Assembly (NCBI GenBank): GCA_963759955.1
Contig: CAVXCA010000082.1
Location: 19,906 to 83,905 of the forward strand
Origin: Roseiarcus sp963759955
Lineage (GTDB): Bacteria > Pseudomonadota > Alphaproteobacteria > Rhizobiales > Beijerinckiaceae
Length of the DNA stretch: 64,000 bases
Direction: 5' to 3'
Part shown: positions 25,791 to 34,269 of the stretch, one piece after another
Position numbering within the stretch: position 1 is the first letter of the stretch
How the letters are laid out: each line of letters begins with the position of its first letter
Made by a program: the position numbers and the translations under genes
Notes under the pieces: model-generated
The model's input: only the letters and a program-made list of their open reading frames with translations
Databases searched by the model: none
What the model was told of the DNA's origin: nothing

Positions 25791-26276
25791 ATGCAGCTCA
25801 CTACGGTTCGGATCGACAAGCCGGAGGCGACGAATTTCATCCTCGGGCAGACCCATTTCATCAAGTCGGTCGAAGACATCCACGAGGCCCTGGTCGGCGC
25901 CGTTCCGGGGATCAAATTCGGCCTCGCCTTCTGCGAGGCGTCCGGCAAATGCCTGGTGCGCAGCTCCGGCACCGACGCCGCGATGATCGCGCTTGCTCAG
26001 AAGAACGCGACGGCGCTCGGCGCCGGGCATTGCTTCATCGTCTTCCTCGGCGAAGGCTATTACCCGGTCAACGTCCTCAACGCGATCAAGATGGTCCCGG
26101 AGGTGTGCCGGATCTTCTGCGCGACGGCGAATCCGGTCGAGGCGGTGGTCGCCGAGACCGACCAGGGCAGGGGATTGCTGGGCGTCATCGACGGATTCTC
26201 GCCGAAGGGGATCGAGGCCGAGGACGACGTCGCGTGGCGGAAGACCCTGCTGCGGCAGATCGGCTACAAGCTGTGA
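25791..26276 (+). CDS. Adenosine-specific kinase family protein (PF04008)
   Basis: 161-residue compact cytoplasmic protein. Nearly the whole chain matches the family: MQLTTVRIDKPEATNFILGQ start, FGLAFCEASGKCLVRSSG, GHCFIVFLGEGYYPVNVLNAIK, VCRIFCATANPVEAVVAET and QGRGLLGVIDGFSPKGIE. Related archaeal protein was reported to bind and phosphorylate adenosine, but physiological role is poorly known. The ATG at 25791 has AAGGAG 7 bases upstream; the ATG at 25785 is too close. Standalone gene; conserved cysteines are noteworthy. Confidence 0.85.
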   Translation: MQLTTVRIDKPEATNFILGQTHFIKSVEDIHEALVGAVPGIKFGLAFCEASGKCLVRSSGTDAAMIALAQKNATALGAGHCFIVFLGEGYYPVNVLNAIKMVPEVCRIFCATANPVEAVVAETDQGRGLLGVIDGFSPKGIEAEDDVAWRKTLLRQIGYKL

Positions 26277-26309
26277 GCGGGGAACTCTGCGCTTTGAGGG
26301 GCTGAGGCC

Positions 26310-26942
26310 CTAAGGTCTCTTGCGGTCCTTCAAAGCGCGGAGACTTGTCATTAAATTCTCGCACAGTTCCTCCGCGCCCTCCAACTGATCCTTTACCTCG
26401 GCCGCCGTTCGGTGGAGGGTAACTGTTTTCTTGAAGACGGGCCCGTCCTCGTCGCCCTGAAGCACCAGCAGGTCTCCGTTGTCATGCAGCGTCAATCGAA
26501 AGTGATCTAACGTTGTATACTTTCCCTCTACAACTTCGAAGGCGCGGCCGGACGCGCCAAACACACCGTTAGTACCCTCGAATAAGACATGCGGCCAAGG
26601 AAAGTAGGCGCAGAGCTTCGGGCTATGGACGGTTCCAACTAGGCGACCACCTGCGGAGTTGAGGCTTATCCAAACAATATCTTCGGGCGCGGCGGCGGTC
26701 GTGCCATCGTCTATCACCTCGCCCTCACCATTCCACCAAGTCCCCTTAAAGTGCGCGTCATCTCGAAGCCAGGACGTTAGCTTGGTTGCATTTCCCACGA
26801 CCGTGTCGCCGTTTTGCAAGAAGCCAAACAGCGCAACGAAGATAGCGCCAACAAAGGGCGCAGTTTTCCATATCTTTGCCCATGTGGATGAAGGGCGCAC
26901 CTCTTGTGGCGATGACAGGTGCTGTCGTGGTCGTTTCGACAT
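26310..26942 (-). CDS. Membrane-anchored hypothetical protein, low GC
   Basis: 210 residues, not recognised. A proline-rich cytoplasmic head is followed by one membrane helix (TAPFVGAIFVALFGFLQNGD, residues 28-47) and a soluble domain rich in beta-type segments (FKGTWWNGEGEVIDDG, FRLTLHDNGDLLVLQGDEDG), ending in a charged helix. Base composition is markedly less GC-rich than its neighbours and codon use is more even, which suggests recent acquisition. The protein ends 34 bases from the convergent adenosine-kinase-family gene; the junction holds a GCGCTTTGA/TCAAAGCGC inverted repeat. Confidence 0.65.
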   Translation of the reverse strand: MSKRPRQHLSSPQEVRPSSTWAKIWKTAPFVGAIFVALFGFLQNGDTVVGNATKLTSWLRDDAHFKGTWWNGEGEVIDDGTTAAAPEDIVWISLNSAGGRLVGTVHSPKLCAYFPWPHVLFEGTNGVFGASGRAFEVVEGKYTTLDHFRLTLHDNGDLLVLQGDEDGPVFKKTVTLHRTAAEVKDQLEGAEELCENLMTSLRALKDRKRP

Positions 26943-27437
26943 CGAACTGACTTAAATTTGGTGCTGCGAGGTCACGACACTAGGCTGTGCCCTGCTTTGC
27001 CGCAACGCTGGCAGCCCGTCATCCCGGCCCCCGGTGCGGTGCGGCCGACCCGGTCTAGCCAGCGAGCGTCGTCGTCAGGCCACTCCAGCTACACCACGTC
27101 ATCGGACGATCTGATAAGCCCACCTGCGGCGGCGCGCTGAAAGCGCGCCCTTGGCCGCCTCTCGGCTTCGGAAAAAGATGCTTCCAAAAGGTCGACGGCA
27201 CTCCCTGCCGATCTGGCGCCGCCCGGCCGGCGTCGGGCGCGCCGCAGGGGGCGGCGATGAGCGACGGGATAGGCCTCTCCCCTCGCGGCCTGGAGCCGCG
27301 TTTGCGGCGGCAGGGGTCCGCAGCGCGCCGCTCCGCCTCTCAACGAGCGGATAATGCAGCGGGGATCGCATCATCCTTGCCCCGCGCCCCTCAATTTGCG
27401 ACAACCTCGCCTCCGCCCTCACCCAAAGGCCAAGCCC
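26943..27437. other. 495-bp region with hairpin and repeat, no gene
   Basis: Contains a GGCGCGC-tgaaa-GCGCGCC hairpin (27131-27149), REP-like GTCATCCCGGCC near 27018 and the second copy of the 34-bp repeat. The ilvD open frame extends into it (27354) but that part is not conserved-looking. No RNA gene was convincing. Confidence 0.5.
27166..27199 (+). repeat. 34-bp dispersed direct repeat, copy 2
   Basis: CTTCGGAA-4-ATGCTTCC-3-AGGTCGACGGC, same orientation as 25631-25664 with the same spacer lengths but different spacer bases. Confidence 0.6.
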
Positions 27438-29279
27438 ATGCCCGCGCTCCGCTCCCGCACCTCCACCCACGGCCGCAACATGGCGGGCGCGCGCGGGCTT
27501 TGGCGCGCCACCGGCATGAAGGACGGCGATTTCGGCAAGCCGATCGTCGCGGTGGTCAATTCCTTCACCCAGTTCGTGCCCGGCCACGTCCACCTGAAAG
27601 ATCTCGGGCAATTGGTCGCGCGTGAGATCGAGGCGGCGGGCGGCGTCGCCAAGGAATTCGACACCATCGCGATCGACGACGGCATAGCGATGGGCCACGA
27701 CGGCATGCTCTATTCGCTGCCCAGCCGCGAGATCATCGCCGACAGCGTCGAATACATGGCCAACGCGCACTGCGCCGACGCGCTGGTATGCATCTCCAAT
27801 TGCGACAAGATCACGCCGGGCATGCTGATGGCGGCGCTGCGGCTCAACATCCCCGCGGTGTTCGTCTCCGGCGGGCCGATGGAGGCGGGCAAGGTCACCG
27901 CCAAAGGCAAGATCAAGAAGATCGACCTCATCGACGCGATGGTCGCCGCCGCCGACAGCGCCGTCAGCGACCAGGAGGTCATGGCAATGGAGCGCTCGGC
28001 GTGCCCGACCTGCGGCTCGTGCTCGGGCATGTTCACCGCCAATTCGATGAACTGCCTCACCGAAGCGCTCGGCCTTTCGCTGCCCGGCAACGGCACCATC
28101 GTCGCCACCCACGCCGATCGCCGCCGCCTGTTCGTCGAGGCGGGCCGTCTCATCGTCGATCTCGCGCGCCGCTGGTACGACGAGGGCGACGCGAGCGTGC
28201 TGCCGCGCTCGATCGCTGGGTTCAAGGCGTTCGAGAACGCGATGACCCTCGACATCGCGATGGGCGGCTCGACCAACACCGTGCTGCATCTGCTCGCTGC
28301 CGCGTACGAAGCCGAGGTCGATTTCACCATGGCCGACATCGACCGGCTGTCGCGCCGCGTGCCCGTCTTGTGCAAGGTCGCGCCCTCGGTCCCCGACGTG
28401 CACCTCGAAGACATTCACCGCGCCGGCGGCATCATGGCGATCCTGGGCGAACTCGACCGCGCCGGGCTGCTCAACCGCGACGTGACGATGGTCCACGCCG
28501 AGTCGCTCGAGCATGCGCTGTCGCGCAACGACATCAAGCGCGCGGCGAGCGAGGCGACGCGCGCGTTCTTCGCCGCCGCGCCCGGCGGCGTGCCGACGCA
28601 GGAAGCGTTCAGCCAAGCCGTGCGCTACGAGACGCTCGACGAGGATCGCGCCCACGGCGTCGTGCGCGACGCCGCGCACGCGTTCTCCAAGGACGGCGGC
28701 CTCGCCGTGCTCAAGGGCAATCTCGCCGTGGACGGCTGCATCGTAAAGACGGCGGGCGTCGACGCAAGCAATCTCGAGTTCGAGGGGCCGGCCAAGATCT
28801 TCGAGAGCCAGGACGACGCGGTGCAAGGCATTCTCGGCGGCGAGGTCGTCGCCGGCGACGTCGTCGTCATCCGCTACGAGGGGCCGCGCGGCGGGCCGGG
28901 CATGCAGGAGATGCTCTATCCCACGAGCTATCTCAAATCGAAGGGCCTCGGGAAGGCGTGCGCGCTGATCACCGACGGCCGCTTCTCCGGCGGCACCTCC
29001 GGCCTCTCGATCGGCCACGTCTCGCCGGAAGCCGCCGAAGGCGGCGCGATCGGCCTCGTCGAAGCGGGCGACCGCATCGCCATCGACATTCCCGGCCGCA
29101 CGATCCGGCTGCTCGTCTCCGACGCGGTTCTCGCCAAGCGCCGCGCCGCGATGGAGGCGAAGGGCAAGGACGCGTGGAAGCCCGCCAAGCCCCGCAAGCG
29201 CGCCGTCTCCAAGGCGCTACGCGCCTATGCTGCGTTTGCGACCAGCGCGGCGCGCGGGGCGGTGCGGGAGGTGCCGTAA
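27438..29279 (+). CDS. ilvD: Dihydroxy-acid dehydratase
   Basis: 613-residue iron-sulfur enzyme of branched-chain amino acid synthesis, dehydrating 2,3-dihydroxy-isovalerate and -methylvalerate. The ATG at 27438 gives the usual N-terminus (MPALRSRTSTHGRNMAGARGLWRATGM) and family length. Cluster ligands are visible in CISNCDKITPGM and CPTCGSCSGMFTANSMNC; later motifs include AMGGSTNTVLHLLAAA and the C-terminal GRFSGGTSGLSIGHVSPEA. No other ilv genes are adjacent, which is common for ilvD. Confidence 0.95.
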   Translation: MPALRSRTSTHGRNMAGARGLWRATGMKDGDFGKPIVAVVNSFTQFVPGHVHLKDLGQLVAREIEAAGGVAKEFDTIAIDDGIAMGHDGMLYSLPSREIIADSVEYMANAHCADALVCISNCDKITPGMLMAALRLNIPAVFVSGGPMEAGKVTAKGKIKKIDLIDAMVAAADSAVSDQEVMAMERSACPTCGSCSGMFTANSMNCLTEALGLSLPGNGTIVATHADRRRLFVEAGRLIVDLARRWYDEGDASVLPRSIAGFKAFENAMTLDIAMGGSTNTVLHLLAAAYEAEVDFTMADIDRLSRRVPVLCKVAPSVPDVHLEDIHRAGGIMAILGELDRAGLLNRDVTMVHAESLEHALSRNDIKRAASEATRAFFAAAPGGVPTQEAFSQAVRYETLDEDRAHGVVRDAAHAFSKDGGLAVLKGNLAVDGCIVKTAGVDASNLEFEGPAKIFESQDDAVQGILGGEVVAGDVVVIRYEGPRGGPGMQEMLYPTSYLKSKGLGKACALITDGRFSGGTSGLSIGHVSPEAAEGGAIGLVEAGDRIAIDIPGRTIRLLVSDAVLAKRRAAMEAKGKDAWKPAKPRKRAVSKALRAYAAFATSAARGAVREVP

Positions 29280-29330
29280 AGACTCTGCCGAGCGCGTCCC
29301 CCGCGACAAGGCCAGCTTGAGGAGGCCGCG

Positions 29331-30281
29331 ATGCAAAAACGAAGACTGGGCCGCACCGATCTTTCCATCGCTCCCGTCGTCTTCGGCGGCAACGTGTTCG
29401 GCTGGACGGCGGACAAGGCGACCTCGTTCGCGCTGCTCGACCGCTTCGCCGCGGCCGGCCTCGACGCGATCGACACCGCCGACGTCTATTCGGCCTGGGC
29501 GCCCGGCAACAGGGGCGGCGAGTCCGAGACGATCCTCGGGGAGTGGATGAAGGCGCGCGGCAAGCGCAACGCGATGACCGTCATCACCAAAGTCGGCTCG
29601 CAGATGGGGCTCGGCAAGAAGGGCCTCGGCGCGCGCTATATCGAGGAGGCGGTCGAAGCCTCGTTGAAGCGGCTGCAGATCGAGACCATCGACCTCTATC
29701 TCTCGCATTGGCCGGACGAGGCGATCCCTCACGAAGAGACGCTCGGCGCCTACCAGCGGCTGATCGCCAAGGGCAAGATCCGCTGGTGCGGCGCCTCGAA
29801 TTTCAACGCCGCGCAGCTCGCCGCCGCGCTGGAGGCCTCCCGGGCGCACGGCCTGCCGCGCTACGAGGCGCTGGAGCCCGAATACAACCTCTACGATCGC
29901 GCCGCGTTCGACGGGCCCTTGCGCGATCTCTGCATCGCCGAAGGGATCGGCGTCATAACCTATTTCAGCCTCGCCAAAGGCTTCCTTTCCGGCAAGTATC
30001 GCAGCGAAGCCGACCTCGGCCAGAGCCCGCGCGGCGGCGGCGTGAAGGGCTATCTCGACGCGCGGGGCTCACGCATTCTCGCCGCGCTCGACGAGGTCGC
30101 GGCGCGTCATGACGTCGCGCCGGCGACGATCGCGCTCGCCTGGATCGTCGCGCGGCCCGGCGTCACCGCGCCGATCGCCAGCGCGACGTCGCTCGCCCAG
30201 CTCGAAAGCCTCATCCAGGCGGCGACGCTGACGCTGAGCGCCGAGGACGTCGCGGCGCTCGACCAAGCCGGAGCGCCATAG
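29331..30281 (+). CDS. Aldo/keto reductase
   Basis: 316-residue NADPH-dependent oxidoreductase with TIM-barrel fold. The catalytic set is visible as D and Y in DTADVYSAW, K in VITKVGSQMG and H in YLSHWPDE. The C-terminal cofactor-binding segment GVTAPIASATSLAQLE is also present. A GAGGAGG ribosome site supports the ATG. It lies 51 bases after ilvD on the same strand, so cotranscription is possible. Substrate cannot be inferred. Confidence 0.9.
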   Translation: MQKRRLGRTDLSIAPVVFGGNVFGWTADKATSFALLDRFAAAGLDAIDTADVYSAWAPGNRGGESETILGEWMKARGKRNAMTVITKVGSQMGLGKKGLGARYIEEAVEASLKRLQIETIDLYLSHWPDEAIPHEETLGAYQRLIAKGKIRWCGASNFNAAQLAAALEASRAHGLPRYEALEPEYNLYDRAAFDGPLRDLCIAEGIGVITYFSLAKGFLSGKYRSEADLGQSPRGGGVKGYLDARGSRILAALDEVAARHDVAPATIALAWIVARPGVTAPIASATSLAQLESLIQAATLTLSAEDVAALDQAGAP

Positions 30282-30394
30282 GGCAGGGGACGCAAAACTG
30301 CGTCCGTTAGCCGCGCCGCGCCACGATTGACCTGGATCATATTTGTCCCTAAGGCGCCGGGCTAGTTGGCGTCGTTTCCATTGCGAGCAGGCTC

Positions 30395-31054
30395 ATGTCG
30401 CTTATTGATCTCGAGGCGTTTCGTCAGGCGCCGCTGGTGCGCGAACCCTTCAACTTCACCGTCGTCAAAGACGCCATTCGGCCGGCGGACGCCGCCGCGA
30501 TCCGCACGGATTTTCCCGATATTGCGGATTCCGGGCTGTTGCCGGTCGAGGCGACGCACTACGGGCCGAAGTTTCGTCAACTGATCGAGGAGTTGAAGAG
30601 CGAGCCGGTGGCGCGCGCTTTCTCCGAGAAGTTCGGCGTCAATCTCGTCGGCCGCCCGCAGATGATCACCGTGCGCGGGCGCTGCGCGGCCAAGGACGGG
30701 CGCATCCACACCGATACCCCGACGAAGCTGATCACGGTCTTGATCTATTTCAACGATTCATGGGAGGCCAAGGGCGGACGGCTGCGGCTGCTGCGCTCGC
30801 CGACCGATCTCAACGACATGATCGGCGAGGTGCCGCCGGATTCCGGCACGATGATCGCGTTCCGCCGCTCCGACAAGTCCTTCCACGGCCATGAACCCTT
30901 CGAGGGGGTAAGACGCTACGTAATGATCAATTGGATGACCAGCGATTTCGCGGCGCAGCGCGAATTGTTCCGCCACCGGCTGTCGGCGCGCGCCAAACAG
31001 GCGATGTCCTTCCTCAAGCCGCGTCCGGCCAAAGTGGGAGGCGCCCGTGGTTGA
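30395..31054 (+). CDS. 2OG-Fe(II) oxygenase-like protein A
   Basis: 219 residues. Probable iron ligands of the double-stranded beta-helix are H105 and D107 in RIHTDTPTKLITVLIYFN and H164 or H166 in FHGHEPFEGVRRYVMINW, with R173/R174 as the likely 2-oxoglutarate-binding arginine. The fold resembles prolyl-hydroxylase-like 2OG-Fe(II) enzymes. A lysine/arginine-rich tail follows residue 185. The next gene begins 8 bases before its stop and encodes a distantly related enzyme, so the two probably act together. Substrate unknown. Confidence 0.75.
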   Translation: MSLIDLEAFRQAPLVREPFNFTVVKDAIRPADAAAIRTDFPDIADSGLLPVEATHYGPKFRQLIEELKSEPVARAFSEKFGVNLVGRPQMITVRGRCAAKDGRIHTDTPTKLITVLIYFNDSWEAKGGRLRLLRSPTDLNDMIGEVPPDSGTMIAFRRSDKSFHGHEPFEGVRRYVMINWMTSDFAAQRELFRHRLSARAKQAMSFLKPRPAKVGGARG

Positions 31055-31706
31055 CTCCGCCTCCGTCGCTACGAGCCTGATCGGCTGCTTCGACGCCAGC
31101 CATTTCGGCGCCCAGCCCTTCCGCCATTGGCTGCTCGACAACATCCTGCCCGGGGACGTCTGCTCGGGGATCGACGCGATCGCCGTCGCGCCGCCCAAGA
31201 TCGACGACACGCTCGGCAAGCGCGAAACGCACAACAGCTCGCGCCTGTTCTTCGGCGTGGACAACCGCGCGCGCTATCCCGCCTGCGACGCGCTCGGCGC
31301 GGGCTTCCAGAGTTCGGGCGTCGTCGATCGCATCGAAAAGCTCTGCGACGTGAAATTGCGCGAGAGTTACCTGCGCATCGAATATTGCCTCGACACCGAC
31401 GGCTTCTGGCTCGAGCCGCACACCGACATCGGCGCCAAGCTGTTCACGATGCTGGTCTATCTCTCCACCGAGCCGGGCAGCGAAGCCTGGGGCACCGACA
31501 TTCTCGACGCCAACCTGAATCTCGTCGTCACAGCGCCTTACAAGCGCAACGCGGGCCTCATCTTCATCCCCGGCGCCGACACCTGGCACGGCTTTCATCG
31601 CCGCCCGATCAATGGCGTGCGGCGCTCGCTGATCATCAACTACGTCAAGCCGGAGTGGCGCAGCCGGCACGAGCTGGCGTTTCCCGATCGCTTCGCGGGC
31701 GCCTGA
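31047..31706 (+). CDS. 2OG-Fe(II) oxygenase-like protein B
   Basis: 219 residues, GTG start with GGGAGG upstream, overlapping gene A by 8 bases. The metal motif is H125-x-D127 in LEPHTDIGAKLFTMLVYLS and H181 or H184 in TWHGFHRRPINGVRRSLIINYV, with R192/R193 as the 2-oxoglutarate-contacting candidate. The two proteins share the HTD...T-L-YL and HGF/HEPF...VRR-INY architecture but little else. The pair is reminiscent of enzymes modifying cell-surface glycans or peptides, but no neighbouring gene fixes that. Confidence 0.75.
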   Translation: MVDSASVATSLIGCFDASHFGAQPFRHWLLDNILPGDVCSGIDAIAVAPPKIDDTLGKRETHNSSRLFFGVDNRARYPACDALGAGFQSSGVVDRIEKLCDVKLRESYLRIEYCLDTDGFWLEPHTDIGAKLFTMLVYLSTEPGSEAWGTDILDANLNLVVTAPYKRNAGLIFIPGADTWHGFHRRPINGVRRSLIINYVKPEWRSRHELAFPDRFAGA

Positions 31707-31859
31707 CGCCCCGGCGCGAAGAGTCTCCCACGCGGCGCGCGAAACCCTATCGCCGCCGCCTTCAGGGCGTGTCGACGATCGGCTGGGTCGTCGCCACGCT
31801 CTTTTTTTGTCGCGCGGTCTTGGCTCGGCCCCCGGCGTCGCCAGCGCGCGAAACACGCG

Positions 31860-34235
31860 CTATTGCGGCGTGAAGACGAGTTCTTGCGCGCCGGCGCGTT
31901 TCAGATCGTCCTCGCTGCCCGCGAGCGTGATCGATTTCATGTCGAACCACAGCGCGACGAAGTCGCGATAGTGCGGCGAAAGGATATGCCCGGATTGGCC
32001 GGTCGCAACGATGAAGCGCGACTTGTCGGGGTCGGCGAGATCGTAGAGCCCGCGAAAGCCGGCGCCCTGGGTGCGCGCGAAGGGCTGATCGGGCGGAACC
32101 TCGTAGCCGCCGCCGCGATCCAGCGTGTAGAAATCGCCGCTCGCGGGCGCGCTGAGGTCGCTTAGCGAGGCGAGCAGCGGAACATGGTTGTAGAGCGCGT
32201 GCTGTAGCAACGCGACGTGCTCGCTTCCCCACTTCCATTGGCTCATGTCGGCGCCGTCGCGCTTGACGATGAGCGCGAGCCCTTCGTCGAGGGCGCGCGC
32301 GAGCGTCGCGCGGCAGTCGGGATCGGGCTTGTCCGGTGCGTCGCACCAGGACGGGTGCTCGCTTAAGAGCGAAATCAGCGTGGTCGCGTCGAACGGGCCT
32401 TTCTGGTCCATGGCGAGGCCGAGCCTGTCGACGAGCATGATCCGATGCAACGCCAGCAGGAACGAATCGAAGATCAACGGCTCGGGGCGATCCTTGTCCA
32501 TCACGCCGTTCCACCCGGCCAGCAGCGCCAACGCCTGGCGCGCGCGTTCGTCGCTCGGCGTCACGCGCTCGAGAAGCGGCAGCATGTCCTTCGCCGCTAG
32601 GGAAACGTGATCGCCTTGCATCGCCGCGGAGCTGTCGAGGCTGTGTTTGTCGATCGTGTCGAAGAATTGCTGGATGCGCCGCGCGCGGAACGGCTCCTCC
32701 CAATCCTGGCCGAACGCCGACGGACCATCGTCGGCGACGATGGCGTTGTTGGCGTTGAAGACGAAGCCGGCTTGCGGGTTGTGCAACTGCGGCCATTGCT
32801 CGAAGGGAATCGTCCCGATCCAATCCTTCTCGCCCGACGCGCCGTCGGCGGGCGTCAGGCCGTCGCCCGATTTGCGCACCGGCACCAGGCCGGCGCTGAT
32901 GTATCCGATGTCGCCGGCGACGTCGGCGTAGACGAAGTTCTGCGTCGCCGTCTGATAGAGACGCATGGCCGCGAGGAACTCGTCCCAATTGTGCGCCGCG
33001 TTGACGCGCATCAGGCTTTCGGCGGACGTGTCCTCGGCCCCGAGCCCGGTGTAGGCGAGGGCCATCGCCTTGCCCGCGCCGGCGAGCGCGGCGAGATCGG
33101 CGTCGACGTCCGAAATGACCGGCCCGTGCCGCGTCTCCCGGACGTGCAGGACGACGTCGGCGCCGCCCTTCACATGGATCGTCTCGTCGCGCGTCACGAA
33201 CGGCTCGGGGCCGTCGGGCGTGAGATAGCGATTGGGATCGGCGGGGTCGATCGTCTCGACGAACAGGTCCTGAACGTCGGAGCCGGCGTTGGTGACGCCC
33301 CACGCGATGCGATCGTTCTGGCCGAGCATAACCGCGGGGAACCCCGGCACGGTCGCTCCTTTGAGCGACCCTTCCGGCGTGACGATGCGGGCGAGATACC
33401 AAAGGATCGGCGCGCCGATGCCGAGATGGGGATCGTTGGCGAGAATGGGCTTGCCGGTCACGGTTCGCGCGCCGGAGACGACCCATTCGTTCGAGGCGGC
33501 GTGCCGCAGCGGGACGAGCGCGGCGAGCCGATCGGCCGCATCGTCGATCGCGGCGTGACGCGGGGCGGCCGTCGGAACGGTGGTGATCGGCGAATCGGCC
33601 GTCGGCATCGCGAACAGCCAGCCCGCCTGCTCGGGCGACAGCTTCTGCTGAAGATGGGCGCGCAACGCCTCGAGCTTGTAATTGCCGCTGAGCTGCAAGG
33701 ACGCCAGTTTGCCCCACACCAGCGTGTCGGCGGGCGTCCAGGGCTCCGGCGCGTCGCCGAGGATCAGGAACTCCGGCGGCAGCGCGTTCTCGTGGCTGGC
33801 GAGGAACGCGTTGACGCCGTCCGCGTAGGCTTTCAGGCGCGCCTGCGCCCAGGGCGACAGCGCCGCGAAGCTGCTTTCGGCGAGGCGGTAAAAGCCGAGC
33901 GCGCGAACGAGGCGATCGGCGCCGACGTAGTCGGCCCCGGCGATCTCGGCGAGCCGGCCCTGACCGGCGCGGCGCTGCATCTCCATCTGATAGAGCCGCT
34001 CGCTGGCGTGGATGTAGCCGAGCGCGCGCGCGGCGTCGTCCATCGAAGCGGCGAAGATATGGGGAACGCCGTAGGCGTCGCGCCAGACGCGCGTCTCGGC
34101 GCTCAAGCCGGGCAGGGCGGCGGCGCCCGAATAGGCGGGCATCGCGCGATAGAAGAGATAGAACCCGCCGGCGGCCGCCGCGACGACCATGACGGCGACG
34201 AATTTCGCGATCGCCTTCAACAGACGGAGCTTCAT
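31860..34235 (-). CDS. Penicillin-acylase-family Ntn hydrolase
   Basis: 791-residue amidohydrolase of the penicillin G acylase/AHL acylase family (PF01804). An N-terminal hydrophobic helix (residues 11-30) exports or anchors it. The alpha part (VWRDAYGVPHIFAASMDDAARALGYIHASERLYQMEMQRR) precedes the autocatalytic cleavage point where S248 in AASNEWVVSG becomes the N-terminal nucleophile. ATG at 34235 is taken rather than the TTG at 34238 because GGGGAAG is better spaced. Substrates in this family range from beta-lactams to homoserine lactones; which applies cannot be read. It is 34 bases after xthA on the same strand. Confidence 0.88.
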   Translation of the reverse strand: MKLRLLKAIAKFVAVMVVAAAAGGFYLFYRAMPAYSGAAALPGLSAETRVWRDAYGVPHIFAASMDDAARALGYIHASERLYQMEMQRRAGQGRLAEIAGADYVGADRLVRALGFYRLAESSFAALSPWAQARLKAYADGVNAFLASHENALPPEFLILGDAPEPWTPADTLVWGKLASLQLSGNYKLEALRAHLQQKLSPEQAGWLFAMPTADSPITTVPTAAPRHAAIDDAADRLAALVPLRHAASNEWVVSGARTVTGKPILANDPHLGIGAPILWYLARIVTPEGSLKGATVPGFPAVMLGQNDRIAWGVTNAGSDVQDLFVETIDPADPNRYLTPDGPEPFVTRDETIHVKGGADVVLHVRETRHGPVISDVDADLAALAGAGKAMALAYTGLGAEDTSAESLMRVNAAHNWDEFLAAMRLYQTATQNFVYADVAGDIGYISAGLVPVRKSGDGLTPADGASGEKDWIGTIPFEQWPQLHNPQAGFVFNANNAIVADDGPSAFGQDWEEPFRARRIQQFFDTIDKHSLDSSAAMQGDHVSLAAKDMLPLLERVTPSDERARQALALLAGWNGVMDKDRPEPLIFDSFLLALHRIMLVDRLGLAMDQKGPFDATTLISLLSEHPSWCDAPDKPDPDCRATLARALDEGLALIVKRDGADMSQWKWGSEHVALLQHALYNHVPLLASLSDLSAPASGDFYTLDRGGGYEVPPDQPFARTQGAGFRGLYDLADPDKSRFIVATGQSGHILSPHYRDFVALWFDMKSITLAGSEDDLKRAGAQELVFTPQ

Positions 34236-34269
34236 CAACGCTTCCCCCTTGCGCGAGACTCGGCGACGA

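Noticed and set aside
27060..27110. Sequence ending CCAGCTACACCA that looks like a tRNA 3' end
   Set aside because: No matching acceptor arm or anticodon stem could be built on either strand.
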